Source: Symsagittifera roscoffensis
Taxonomy: Eukaryota > Xenacoelomorpha > Acoela > Convolutidae
Reading direction: 5' to 3'
NCBI RefSeq assembly: GCF_963678635.1
Contig: NC_087065.1
Coordinates: 54,464,397 to 54,528,396 of the forward strand
Length of the DNA stretch: 64,000 nucleotides
Positions within the stretch are counted from its first letter, which is position 1, and the number at the start of each line of letters is the position of its first letter. This document shows positions 1 through 10,865 of the stretch, in pieces. Made by a program: the position numbers and the translations under genes. Under the pieces are notes generated by a model. The model searched no databases, had not been told where the DNA came from, and was given only the letters and a program-made list of their open reading frames with translations.

Positions 1-2520
1 GAAAATGATTTTTCACAAAGTTTGAATGTTCACAAGCTTATCACTGTGTACAAATGGCAGAACCGCTATCTGTACAACTTTTGATTTTCAATTTTGCCTC
101 CAGGACTTTTGCATTTAAATCAGTAGCTCAAGGACCAAGTAAGTCAGTGACAGGCTTTAGTTTGTTCATAAGATCATATTTAGACCCCTGCATGACCTCT
201 GATCTATGTACGCAATTCCTGGATGACATAAGAGCAGGTGTAACAAATTTTCAGAAATGATCCCAAATTTACGAAATTTTTTTGAATGCTTGAGAAGCTC
301 CGGATTAAAACTTTCACCAAAGGAATGCCAGTTTGGAATGCCCTCAATAACCTTTTTGGGAAATACGATAACTGAAAAGGGATTGCAACCCAAAGAGGAA
401 AAATTTCAAAAACTATTGAGAAATATGAGAGTGTCACTGACAGTTAAGCAAACAAAAAGATTGATAGGATTTGTTCAGTTCTTCAGATCATTCTTACCAA
501 ATGTAGGTGAAATACTAATGCCTTTTTACAATCTTTTTACGAAAAGTCGTCGAGTTTAAGATAAATGAAGAACATCAAAAGAACTTTAAAATTATGAGAG
601 AGGATCCTTCAGAAGCAACAAAAACCACACTGAGACTAGCAAAACTCGACCAACAATACGTGATACTCTGTGATGCCAGTTATCAAAGCAGCGGTTTTGT
701 CCTCATGATCGAGGATTACGTTCAAAAATGAAAAACCGACACAAAAGTAAGAAATTATGCGCCAGTCTCATACGGTTCACCACTATTTAACTCAGGTCAA
801 CTAAAATTGTCGATATATTGCAAGGAATTCTAAGCATTGTGTTTTGCTCTCAAAAATTGTTCTCATTATATATGGGGATGTAAAATTTTTGTTATTATCC
901 TGACGGATAATAAAAGTTTAACTTCATTTTTTCAAACAAAGCCGATGCCCCCATCAATTTGAAACTTTGTCATTCAATATAGTTCTTGCACATATCCCAG
1001 GAAATGAAACCGCTGGTTTTCTTTCGAGGATGCAATTTGATCCTAATCAAACAGTAGAACTACATTTACAGGATTCAATACCAACTAGAGTCATTTAAGT
1101 GCACTCAAGAGCAAAAACAACAGACGTTACAATTCCTAACTTTGAGTTACCAGAGGCAATTTTAGCAACTAGTGAAGAAAATTCAATTAGCCCAGAAATC
1201 GCAGCAGTTCTGAAATCACATTCAAACCTGTTATAAGAAGTGCAAAATGTACTGAAAATTCAAGAAAAAGGGACAGCAAAGAAAGTAGGAGAATTTTTCA
1301 CAATCAAAAGACATGTCCTGATAAACTCTACTCCAGATAGTGATCCGCAAAACAATTCATCAGTCTGATAAAACGAATTTTTGTCAGTAGACCTAGAACA
1401 AGAACAGAAAAAATATGAGGTCATGGAACAAGTTGTTCAATGGGTTGTCAACAGGATGTAACAAAAATTTGACCTATGTAAGTTATGACATTAAGAAAAA
1501 CCACAAAAATTTCGAAAGACTAGAATTAGGAAATGGCCTTCTTTACAGAAAATTTTTCGACGACACGGGAAAAGTAATTCACAGACAAGCTTGTATACCA
1601 GAATACTTTAAAATTGAAGTTTTAATTAGAATAGACAATGCACTACAGGAGGTCATTTAGGAATAAATAGAACAGCTCAGGAGTTCCGCAAGCGTTTCTA
1701 TTTCCCTGGGTTTACTGAATTTGTAGCAAGATAAACTACGAATATGCTTAACTGTGAGAAGAGCACCAAACAGTAGTTTAAGAAAACATTTAGAGCCCAT
1801 GTTATGAGAGCAATCATTTCCAGGTGATATGATGCAAATTGATCTTGTGGGTCAATTTTTAGGCTCGAAGTACCCAGGTGCACTAACTGGAAAAGATGTC
1901 TTCACTTAATACTTAATGCAGTACCTCTGACCAGCCCAAGCGCTGCAGCAGTAGCAAAAGCACTTGTTTCGATATTTTTTCATTACAGTTACATTCCTGA
2001 AACAATTCTGACTGATCTCGGAACATTATTTGTTGCAGATTTAATGCATGAGTTCTCTAGAAATTTGGAGATAGAATTGAAACACGCCTCAATGAAGTAC
2101 CCACAAACAGTAGGAGTAGTTTAAAGAGCACATGATTCTTTTAAAAGGATAATAAAGATACATACAAATGAAACATGGTCAAATTGGCATCGTTACTCAT
2201 ACCTTGCCACGTTTATTCATAACACCTCTTATCATTCTGCAATAGGCATCACACCCAGCACAATCTTCCACGGATAAGAGCCCACTAAACCAATAGATCT
2301 AAGGTTCACATTGAACCAAAAACAACCTATCGACACAAAATCAGACCATGTAATAGACATACAAGACTCATTGATGTCTTCATACGCAGCAACAAAAATA
2401 GGGTTATTGAAGTTTATCATAGTTATGGATTCTTCTATAATAAATAAAAACCCATTCAAAACCACTCAAAATGCATCAGTATTGCCTTCTTTTGAACCCT
2501 TTATTGTTGAAACAAATTGA
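1..2520 (+). pseudogene. Ty3/gypsy pol remnant (RT, RNase H, integrase)
   Basis: Broken pol of an LTR retroelement, cut by the left edge of the window. The end of the reverse transcriptase palm is readable at 54-260, with an FLDD version of the active site at 216-227. The thumb/connection follows at 257-559 in another frame. RNase H follows: an LCDAS block near 670-690 and a TDNKSL block near 900-920. Integrase starts with a zinc-binding-like stretch (1415-1735, GGHLGINRT). Its catalytic aspartates are at 1841-1843 (QIDLVGQF) and 2014-2016 (LTDLGTLF). The codon 36 positions later (2122-2124) is TAA where a DD35E enzyme has Glu. Frames change many times and in-frame stops are common, so the gene is dead. 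It is a different lineage from the element at 30-38 kb. The assignment is clear from motif order; the clade is not. Confidence 0.85.
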
Positions 2521-2649
2521 TTTTTCGGCGAAATCGCAGAAGCTTTGGCTTTCACTTTACCGGATTAAAAAAGTTTTTTCAAGGTCAAATTATCTTTTCC
2601 GTAAAGTAGGATCAAAGTACAATTTCTGGCCCCACCGCCGCCAGTCGCG

Positions 2650-3066
2650 TTGCCAAGTTTAAGTACACATGGACCAACAGCGATCAGTTTCCTGGCGCCT
2701 GCACCTATACCACCGCCCCCACCTGTAGTAGCACAACCCGACTTACACACTTCGATAGCTTCTGACATTGAAATTGCGACGGAAAGCACAGAAGCGACAA
2801 AAATTATAACTAAAGTAAAATTTTCAGAAGAAGTCAGACACAAAATTATACACAAAACAGACAAAATTGCACAACATGAACAGCTGCTAAAAGTACAGAA
2901 CTCTCAAACAGCATCAGAAAAAGAAGCAAAACGTGAGAAGCTTTTAGACACCTTGAAGAAGATTTCAAAGCAGATGAAATCAAAGATTCCTATTCCTACT
3001 TTTCCTAAAAGATACCATACAAGAAGTAACAAAGGAGTTCCAGGACCATCAAATGATCCCTTGTAG
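2650..3066 (+). pseudogene. Proline-rich, then charged reading frame after integrase
   Basis: An open stretch of about 138 codons with no ATG at its start, lying 3' of the broken integrase. It begins with a proline run (PAPIPPPPP). A Lys/Glu-rich part follows that looks helical, and the end is basic (RYHTRSNKG). By position it is probably the C-terminal tail of the pol polyprotein or the beginning of a following ORF. No domain is recognised. It may simply be the longest surviving piece of the same decayed element. Confidence 0.45.
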
Positions 3067-4464
3067 TCAAAGTTTCAGTAAAACTGCTCTGAGCCCTTAT
3101 CATACTTAAACTTGCCACCAAACATTAGCATTTTTCAAGGAGATATATTAAAAAGCAACGAACATGCATTATGCCATTAGGTTTCCTCGGATTTGAAAAT
3201 GTCACAAGGACTAGCAAACAATTTCACACATACGTTTAAGCCTCTACCAAACGTCAGAAAAAACAAAAACGCGCTCCAGCCTGGCTCATTATTAGCACCT
3301 TAGTGTACAGAGCAAGAGAAATGGATTTACAACTTGGTCACTGAAAATGAATTTTTTGAGAAACCAACTTACAAAGATTTAAGTCAAAGTCTGGAAGGAT
3401 TGATGGCGCATATGCTTCAGAAAGACATTCAGACAAAGCAGTACCCAGATTAAAGTGCGGATTGGACAAATTAAGCTGGCCCAAGGTTCTAGAAATAGTC
3501 ACTTCTATCTTTGGAAACTCAGGCATCAAAGTAAAAATTTTGTTGCACCCGCCAAATTGTGTCAGTTTTGAACTCAATTTTAGAACAAGGTCAAACGCCT
3601 TCATTCCACAGGGTAGCCCGTACAGCACCTAGGTTCGACCTAAGAAAAAGTTTGTATCATTTGAGTAAACATCCGTTTTGAGGCAAAAGATTTAAAAACG
3701 GCCAAAAACTCAAACACACAGCCTGAATGTTATAAGTCACAGCCTTGGCCCAAAGGGTCTACGAACCCACTAGACCCCTCAGAGGCTTATTTTATGGGTC
3801 TATGCTAATGATAGAAGCAATTTTTGTTACTAAATTTAAGTCCTAAGTGATGATGATTGGAAAAAATTTCACCTTTTTCGCACAAATGACGAAATTTTGT
3901 CCCAACTTTTATTTGCTCACATCTCAACACCACGACATGCAATCCAGTCCAATTTGTACATGCACAGAGCTACGTGTATACATAATCGATCCATGTCAAA
4001 AAAACGTTTTCCAACAAATCTGTCAAGTACTTTTCGGACCATGAAAATTGGTTCCGAAAAAAATCTCAAGAATTTTTAGGGGACACACCGACAAAACGTC
4101 CAATTACCAAAACACTTAATCTAAAAAGAGACAAAAACTATGTTACAAACACTTCGAGAATGGTTGTCCGTAAATGTTGGACACCGTTTTGAGCACATAA
4201 AAAGAAGCTAAAGACACAAATTGCACGAAAAACCCTCGAAAAACAGGCCAAAAATGGCCCAATTTTTAATGGATTTGCTGGTCGAATTTTCCCACATTTC
4301 AAAAAAATTTCAAACCAGTACCTAGGCGGGAGCACAATACGACCCACAAGACGCCCTTTCAATGAAAAAAAAAAACCATGGGGCATATATACTAAGAGAA
4401 AACATTGCTAGTTCCACACCCCTAAAACGCCCAAAAATCAAGGTTTTTTGGCATATTTTCCCCC
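3067..4464. other. No gene seen; decayed element sequence
   Basis: At 3321-3630 two forward frames alternate in being open, which suggests a degraded coding tract continuing the element to the left, but no domain is recognisable. The rest is AT-rich and without a credible reading frame. No RNA gene was seen. Confidence 0.4.
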
Positions 4465-4778
4465 AAAATTTTAACTTTCGAGAAATAAATTGTGCAAACG
4501 GCTATTTAAATTGTTTTTAAACACAGTTATGTATCCCGGGGCCAAACAAAAAGATTTTAGTGAGATTTTTCGAGGGGGAGAAATTTTTTTGAACTAGCTG
4601 AACCTGCATTTTTCAATATTTGCGGAATATGAATTGACCTAAAACGTCAAAAATTCCAAGTTTCGAGACAAATAACATCAAAACGGCTATTTAAATCGAC
4701 CTTAAATGTAGTTGTGCACCTTTGTGCTAAATCAATACATTTTACGAAAGTTTTTCGTGAGGGACAAGTTTTTAAAGA
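4465..4778 (+). repeat. Two diverged ~130 bp tandem units
   Basis: The stretch near 4465-4594 is repeated at about 4650-4778, 184 bp further on. Both contain AACGGCTATTTAAAT, followed by a related AT-rich stretch and TTTTCG(A/T)G(G/A)G. The units are clearly diverged, so the duplication is old. No coding sense. Confidence 0.5.
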
Positions 4779-5246
4779 TTGCTTCAACGACAAATTAGAA
4801 AGACATTTTATCTTTTCAGGCACGTTTAGTCAACTTGAATCTCGCTGATCACGTTCTTCCATTTTCCGCACTGCTTCCTTGATTGATAATTTCGTTTTTT
4901 CTATAAACCAAACAAGAGCCTTTGATAAATACACAAGATGAGGTCAAATCAAAAGCGCTACCTTCGGTGATTTGTTTTTATTTTGGCCTGGCTTTTTCGA
5001 ATATTCGATACCTTCGCCATCTTCCGCTTGTAGGTTCTTTTGGAACAAGTGGGTTCATTGCCTGCACCGATTTCTCTCCCAATTAAGGCACAAGCATTGC
5101 CACCAACTGCTCTAAGGGCTTCCAACCTCTCGGCTCCTTGCATTTTGTCGTTGGGTCAACCTGCTTCCCAGCCGACTACACAAGCACGCGCATCGAGGGT
5201 AAACACCGCATTTACGCAGAGAGCCGTTTGGACAAGTAAATTCGCC
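4779..5246. other. No gene seen; possible 3' continuation of the 5.2-5.7 kb frame
   Basis: On the minus strand, a frame at 5143-4958 (QGAERLEALRAVGG...) looks more protein-like than its surroundings. It follows the 5247-5678 frame after stops. It could be a second exon or a decayed continuation, and I cannot decide which. Confidence 0.3.
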
Positions 5247-5678
5247 TTATTTGAAAACATTAGACCATTTTAAACATTGGATTTCACCATCCGGAGGTCC
5301 AGTCATCAGGAAGTAGAACATCGAAGTTGCAGTTTTAAGAGTCTGCAGGACTTTATCAGAAGCTTTATTCTCAGTTCCGATTAAAAATAGTTTCCTGCCA
5401 AACAACGTACAAGATACACTATCGTCGCCCACCAACTCAACGTGGCACACAGTTAACCAGGACTTGTCACAACAAAGTCCATCGACCAGGAAAAATGACA
5501 AACTTTTGGGTACGTCTTGTCTCGCTTTTTCAATCACGTTCTCCCATGTCTTCAAACCTTTTCCGTTGATTGCTCGAACGAAGAGCCACACTATTCTTTC
5601 GAGATCTTCTTTCCAGAACTCCTTCATTGCTGATAACTGTTTTTCGAATGGGAGCTTTTTGTACTCAGGTATAACCAT
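5247..5678 (-). CDS. Unrecognised 143-codon reading frame
   Basis: Starts with an ATG (MVIPEYKKLPF) and runs to a TAA. The composition is protein-like: an acidic/aromatic helix-like N-terminal half (FWKEDLERIVWLFVRAI), then alternating hydrophobic and polar residues with four cysteines. There is no signal peptide or membrane segment and no family I can name. About 8 bases before the ATG the minus strand reads TTTCTTATTTTTAG, a good splice acceptor, so this may be an internal or second exon rather than a complete gene. It stands alone in an AT-rich region among mobile-element remains and shows no homology to the other elements here. It could be a host exon or part of another transposon. Confidence 0.4.
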   Translation of the reverse strand: MVIPEYKKLPFEKQLSAMKEFWKEDLERIVWLFVRAINGKGLKTWENVIEKARQDVPKSLSFFLVDGLCCDKSWLTVCHVELVGDDSVSCTLFGRKLFLIGTENKASDKVLQTLKTATSMFYFLMTGPPDGEIQCLKWSNVFK

Positions 5679-6232
5679 GACGTGACTAAAAATAAGAAAC
5701 GCATGTCACTATATCATGAAGCAAGGCAGACACTATGATAGATGCAAACGTAACCATAATCCAAATATAACACTCAGGTGCACAAATAAACTTCCCAAAT
5801 TCTGTAGTACACTTAACAAGACATGCCACTAAAATTAAGAATTACAAACTGAAAACTACATCTACAAATAACATTTAAAATCTAATCTAGTTGAAGGCGC
5901 TTGTCTAAAGACTAACTTCCAAAACAAGAAGAGAACACAAAAAGGCTCTAAAACAAAACACATGTTCATGCCACAGTCGTACCAACATCTCCTTCTTCAA
6001 CATCTCTGCTCCAACCTCCACACACTCCCATCCAATCTCTGACACACGGCCCCCTTCATCAACACACTCTTCTCCATCACAACACAACAACTTCTTCTCC
6101 AATACATCAATTTCTTCACACGCCCAAAAACAAGAAACAATAAACAAAATCAAGAAAACTTTCAGTTTTCTAAGGATCTGAAAAGCTCAAATTACATTAG
6201 ATAAAATTTATTTAGCTCACATAGCACTCAAT
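5679..6232. other. No gene seen
   Basis: AT-rich sequence. An open minus-strand stretch at 5905-6153 has odd Cys/Glu-rich composition derived from pyrimidine-rich DNA on the plus strand, and I do not regard it as coding. Confidence 0.4.
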
Positions 6233-7001
6233 ATGGTCAAAGCTCATTGGAACTTTGACATCAACTCAGATAAACAATCAGAGACTATTTTGGAAAATAG
6301 AATCATCTTCAATTATGAATCGAAAATTCTCCTAGCAGAAAAATTAATTCCCATTGAATTCTTAGTCCCTTTCCCAAAATTTGAACTAATTATCCGAGAT
6401 GAACTTGACGACTTTTTGAAACACCTAGCTGAAATGTGGAAGCAACCCAGCTCATTTTGCCAATTGGAATTTTCTTCAAACTTCACAAAAAACATTCAAC
6501 TTTTGATGTCGACTGGCTACTTCACCAACTGAAAAACGAGGTCTCTTTAGCATAACAGAAACTTACGTCCCTGCGCAAATAAATTGCCTCATTTCTCCAT
6601 GAACAACAACAAAAATCGAATCTGAGGCAAAAACCAGCACCCGCCTCAACAATTGCAGCCCTGGCATCAGTTGGACTTCTTTTTGGAGGTGGAATTCTAC
6701 AAAGAAAAACAGCATATTTGGACTACGAGGAATTTTTGGATCCTGCAATGATAAGTCTAAAGAAAATGCTGAAAACATTGTCAGACTCTCTGAATTCACC
6801 AGCCAAATAGCTGAAAATGTCTATACGCTTGCAGAAAATCTAGATGAAAAGTTCTTCATGGTAACGAGTGAATTAAATTCGATAAAACAGGCACAAGACG
6901 AAATGATACAAATCCAAAATCGAAACTGGGATGTTATTCAGGAGCACTTTGAAGTTATTAAGCAGAACACTCACATTCTACGGGACTGTGATCAACTTTA
7001 A
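6233..7001 (+). pseudogene. Envelope-like or other coiled-coil protein remnant
   Basis: The first part (6233-6532, 99 codons from ATG) ends at a stop. In shifted frames, a short Ala/Gly-rich hydrophobic segment (AALASVGLLFGGGIL, 6653-6697) is followed by a long amphipathic, heptad-like stretch (6740-7001) ending in HILRDCDQL. A hydrophobic glycine-rich segment followed by a long coiled coil is the layout of class I fusion subunits. The position, some 4 kb downstream of a Ty3/gypsy integrase on the same strand, fits an env-like third ORF. No cleavage site or transmembrane anchor was identified, and at least two frameshifts or stops break it. An unrelated coiled-coil protein is possible. Confidence 0.35.
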
Positions 7002-7037
7002 GACAGCAGATTAACTTCAATTATGATACGGACTGTA

Positions 7038-7535
7038 ACCCGAAAAAAAATTTTGCAGTTGAGCACGTTCGGTTAAAATTTGAAAATTAGGTCCGTTGCT
7101 ATTTTTTTGCAAGAGTTCAACTGGATGATTCTCAAGCGGAGACTCAAGATGACTATAGTGGATTTTAAGTGATGCTTGCTCAAAAAGTTATTGCTTACTT
7201 AACAAAAACAGTGAACCCATTGTTGAGTCTCAGTAATCGAGGACAAAAAGTCACTCAGTAAACTAACTTTTTCACGTCGCTATTAAAGTTACTACTGTTT
7301 TTGTCCAAAAAGAAAAACTACTGTAATATGATAATTATATAATTTCAACTTCTTTGACACCACAGAAGTCAATGCTAAAAGCAGTCGGTCGGATCTATTT
7401 TTTGGTTTCTTGTGTTTCATTTTTGATAAAAACTTTCTGAAACAAAAAAAAATACAAATTTCTTTAAACTTTTTGGCTTGGTTTGAAAAGATTTGCAAAA
7501 ATAAACAATTTGACTTAAATTTCCATTATTTCAAA
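7038..7535 (+). repeat. Direct repeat, copy 1
   Basis: About 500 bp, matched by 7858-8352 in the same orientation at an offset near 820 bp. Shared blocks include CTGGATGATTCTCAAGCG, AGCAGTCGGTCGGATC, TTTGGTTTCTTGTGTTT and CTTGGTTTGAAAAGATT. Identity looks like roughly 75-80%. It lies directly after the envelope-like remnant, which is where a 3' LTR would be, but TG/CA ends were not found. Confidence 0.7.
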
Positions 7536-7857
7536 AAAAAATGTTATCAATTACCTGAAAAAAAATCTGAAATCATTTGTTTTTTTGATACTTGAAGTGA
7601 AACAGAAAAAAGAAATTGAACTTAAATGAATTCAAACTTTCCTCCGAAACAACTTCTTGTTTTCCTATATTATCTTCTCGTATTAAGAAAGTATTAACTG
7701 CCAATAAGGTTCTAAGTCAGTTGTTGAAACTGAAAACATTGATCAGAAGCAACAGCAAATAGATCGTTCTCATTTGGGAAGGAATACACCAAAATATGTC
7801 TCACTGTACGCAATTTTTTAAGATATTTTATATGCAATACTCATATAACATGCCCTG
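7536..7857. other. Spacer between direct repeats; no gene seen
   Basis: AT-rich; no open frame of interest and no recognised motif. Confidence 0.4.
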
Positions 7858-8352
7858 TCAAAAAAAACAATTTTCAGGAATTGAGCACAACTGACCAAAG
7901 TTTGAAAATTACGTGGGTTGCTTTTTTTGCAATAGGTTTATCTGGATGATTCTCAAGCGCAAACTTAACATGATTATAGTGGCTCACATGTGACCTTTGC
8001 TTAAAAAAATCATTGCTGATATGAGAAAAATATTGAACAAATGGTTGATTCTCAGTATTTGAGGACACGATGTCACTAATAAAACTATTTTTCTCACGTC
8101 GGTATCAAAATTATTATTGTTTTTGTTCACAAGAGATAATAACTGTAATTTGATAAATGTCTTTTTTTTTACTTCTTTGTCACTACAGAGGCCAAAGCTA
8201 AAAACAGTCGGTCGGATCTTTTTTTTGGTTTCTTGTGTTTTTGTTTTGATAAAAACCTTCTAAGACGAAAAAAGCAAATTTCTTAGGAGCTTTGTCTTGG
8301 TTTGAAAAGATTCAATAAATTTAGCAATTTGACCTCAATCGCCATTATTTCC
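7858..8352 (+). repeat. Direct repeat, copy 2
   Basis: Partner of 7038-7535. The two copies carry many private substitutions and small indels, so the duplication is old. The ATGATTCTCAAGCG and CAGTCGGTCGGATC blocks are the best anchors. Confidence 0.7.
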
Positions 8353-8814
8353 AGTATGTAAATAGAGTTATACGATTCAAATATCAAAACTAAATTAGCA
8401 CACCAATAAGCACCTATTTTGTATAAAATAAATAAAGGTAGCCAAACTGAGTAAATCGAAGAAACTGTTTTAATAGTTGATTTGGCACACTTTTGTAACT
8501 CAAGTATTGTTTGTCTGTACTCGATGTTTAAATGTTTAAAAACTTTTAAAAAAATGACACAGATTTGACACAATTTTGACGCCCTGTAACTAAGAGATTG
8601 TCAACAGAAAAACACCTAGCCCTTCAAAAACACCCATTAACTATTTCGTTAAGAAACTAAACTCAACCAATCTGAAGAACAAAATTTTGTTTTTTTCTTC
8701 TTAAATCAAAACAAACTTTTTAACTACAACTTTCATACATCAAGTCACAAGTTTTTCGAAACCATGCCGTCAAAGCAAACGTTCTATGATAAAGCGAAGT
8801 TTTCAGAAAAACTT
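8353..8814. other. No gene seen
   Basis: AT-rich sequence between the direct-repeat pair and the inverted repeat; nothing recognised. Confidence 0.4.
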
Positions 8815-9365
8815 TTTTCGCATCTTGTCAAAACAATTGAAACACTTTTCGCATCTTGTTAAAAAAATTGAAACAGTTTTTGCAACTTGTTAAAAAATAC
8901 GTTTTTTGCAGCTTCTTGAAAAACAGAAGTAACATTTCATGTGGCTTACAAGTTTGAAAAACTTTCGCAAACTTCTTAGTAACGGTATATTTTTTCTTTT
9001 TTAAATTTGTTGATAATTTTGTAAGCATATGAGAGAAAATAGATGGATTATCAAAAGTTTTTCTAATTTTTTTTAAATTTGACTTGATCAATAATTACAA
9101 ATCTATAACCATCAATAAAAAAATCAAAAATCTTCAACAAATCATGTTACTATTTTGAATTTTGAACTTTTGGAATTGTGTCCAGAAACGCTGAACCATG
9201 AGTTTGTGTGGAAGCAAGTTTTTGGTTAGAACTTAGATAGTGTCTCTTGAATTTTTTCCGAAATAGTCTTTCTTTTCAATACTTTGTAAATTTTCGCCTC
9301 CTTTCCATCGCAAGTTATAGTGAATTGCTCGACTAAGATGTTTGAATGAATCTCTGTTTGATGCG
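8815..9365 (-). repeat. Inverted repeat, left arm
   Basis: Its reverse complement matches 10130-10790. Anchors in both arms include GTTCTAACCAAAAACTT, CACACAAACTCATGGTTC, TCTCATATGCTTACAAAA and CAAGAAGCTGCAAAA (given in right-arm orientation). The outer end (8815-8905) has two to three copies of a ~30 bp unit containing CAAGATGCGAAAAGTGTTTC or a close variant. Arms are about 75-80% alike with indels, so this is an old foldback or inverted insertion of one element. Confidence 0.75.
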
Positions 9366-10129
9366 AGCTCCTGATCTATAATTGATTCTTTGCCAGATTT
9401 GGCTTCATAAATAAGTACGAGTCCATGGTTAACGGTATTCCAGATTGTCGATATTGCTTGTCCTTCTTTTTCACTAAGATAGACTTATTGGGATTTTTCA
9501 AATTGTCCCAAATCATTAATTTTTAGTAGTTGAAAGCACGGTTCAAAATAATTTTTCCACTTGTAGGATTTTAGGAACCAAACAAATCTCCCAATTCTTG
9601 TTTGATTTTTTGAGATTTCAACATAATTGGGACTATTGTCTTTTCTTCGGTTCGTTTTTGAAGAGCAAATTGATCTTACGAGGAGAAATGAGAGAAATGA
9701 TTTTGAGGTTAAAGGAAAACGGAAGTAAAAACTATGAGTTTTCGCGATTTCCAGATATGGAAGTAGTATCAAATATGGAATGTTTTGTATGAAACTTCCA
9801 TATATCGAAATTGCGTAGGGCTTAGTTCTACTATATAAATTCACAATTCCCAGCAAAAACCCTTCTTCCCAATGGCAGCTGCTATGTGTCAAGCTCTTCC
9901 CAGATTTTATTCAGATTACAGTAAAAAATCGCTATTTATTTTTGTTTCAACGAGTTTTACGAAAAATACATAGTAACCAAAATTTATTGTGTACCTACCA
10001 ACAATTCTTTTTGTTCTTTATAAAATTTTAAGTTTCATTTGGTTTCAATAGGAACAACTTATAGCCAAATTTTGCAGTGATTAGAAAAATATATTTACAT
10101 ATATCAAGAAATTGACTGTCTTTACACTT
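9366..10129. other. Spacer of the inverted repeat; no gene seen
   Basis: 764 bp between the two arms. A 135-codon frame is open on the minus strand (9892-9485), but it overlaps low-complexity AT-rich DNA and has no recognisable domain. Confidence 0.4.
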
Positions 10130-10790
10130 TGTTCAAACACAGATTCCATTCAAGTATTGTTACATCAAGCGATGAAATTATTCAATCAGCTTAGTCGAGC
10201 AGTTCAACATAACTTACGATGGAACGGAGCCATAAAGATACCTAGTATTGCACAGAAACTACAATTTCGGAAAAAAATCAAGGGACATTATATAAGTTCT
10301 AACCAAAAACTTACTTCCACACAAACTCATGGTTCAGCGTTTCTGGTCAGAATTCGAAAAGTTCAAAATTCAAATGAACTTGATTGGCTGAAGATTATTG
10401 ATTGTTTTATTGATAGTTACGGATTTGTAATTAGTGATCATGTCAATTTTTCAATAAAAAAATTATAAACTTTTGAAAACCCATCTATTTTTTCTCATAT
10501 GCTTACAAAATAATCAAAAATTTTTAAAAAGAAAAAAATGTACCGTTACTATGGAGTTTGCTAAATTGTTTTCAAACTCGTAAAAAAATGCCTTTTTTCT
10601 TCTGATTTTCAAGAAGCTGCAAAACATGTTTTAATTTTTTTAACAAGTTGCAAAATGTGTTTCAATTGTTTTAACAAGATGCGAAAAGTGTTTCACTTTT
10701 TTCGACAAAATGAGAAAAATGTTATATTTTTTTCTAGAAGTGCGAAAAGTGTTTCAGTTTTTTGACAAGATACGAAAACCATCAGGTAAT
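10130..10790 (+). repeat. Inverted repeat, right arm
   Basis: Partner of 8815-9365. It keeps an open frame (10112-10468, about 118 codons, QLSRAVQHNLRW...) whose counterpart in the left arm is broken. The repeat may therefore derive from a coding part of an element, but no transposase motif is visible. The outer end (10650-10782) has about four degenerate ~30 bp units ending in GTTTCA-type blocks. Confidence 0.7.
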
Positions 10791-10865
10791 TTTTACTTGT
10801 GTACAACTTTCTGGTGTTTTTCCTAAGATGTGTGCAAAAAATAATCATGGATAATCTTTATTACA

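Noticed and set aside
9485-9892. 135-codon minus-strand frame in the inverted-repeat spacer
   Set aside because: AT-rich, no domain, not conserved elsewhere in the window.
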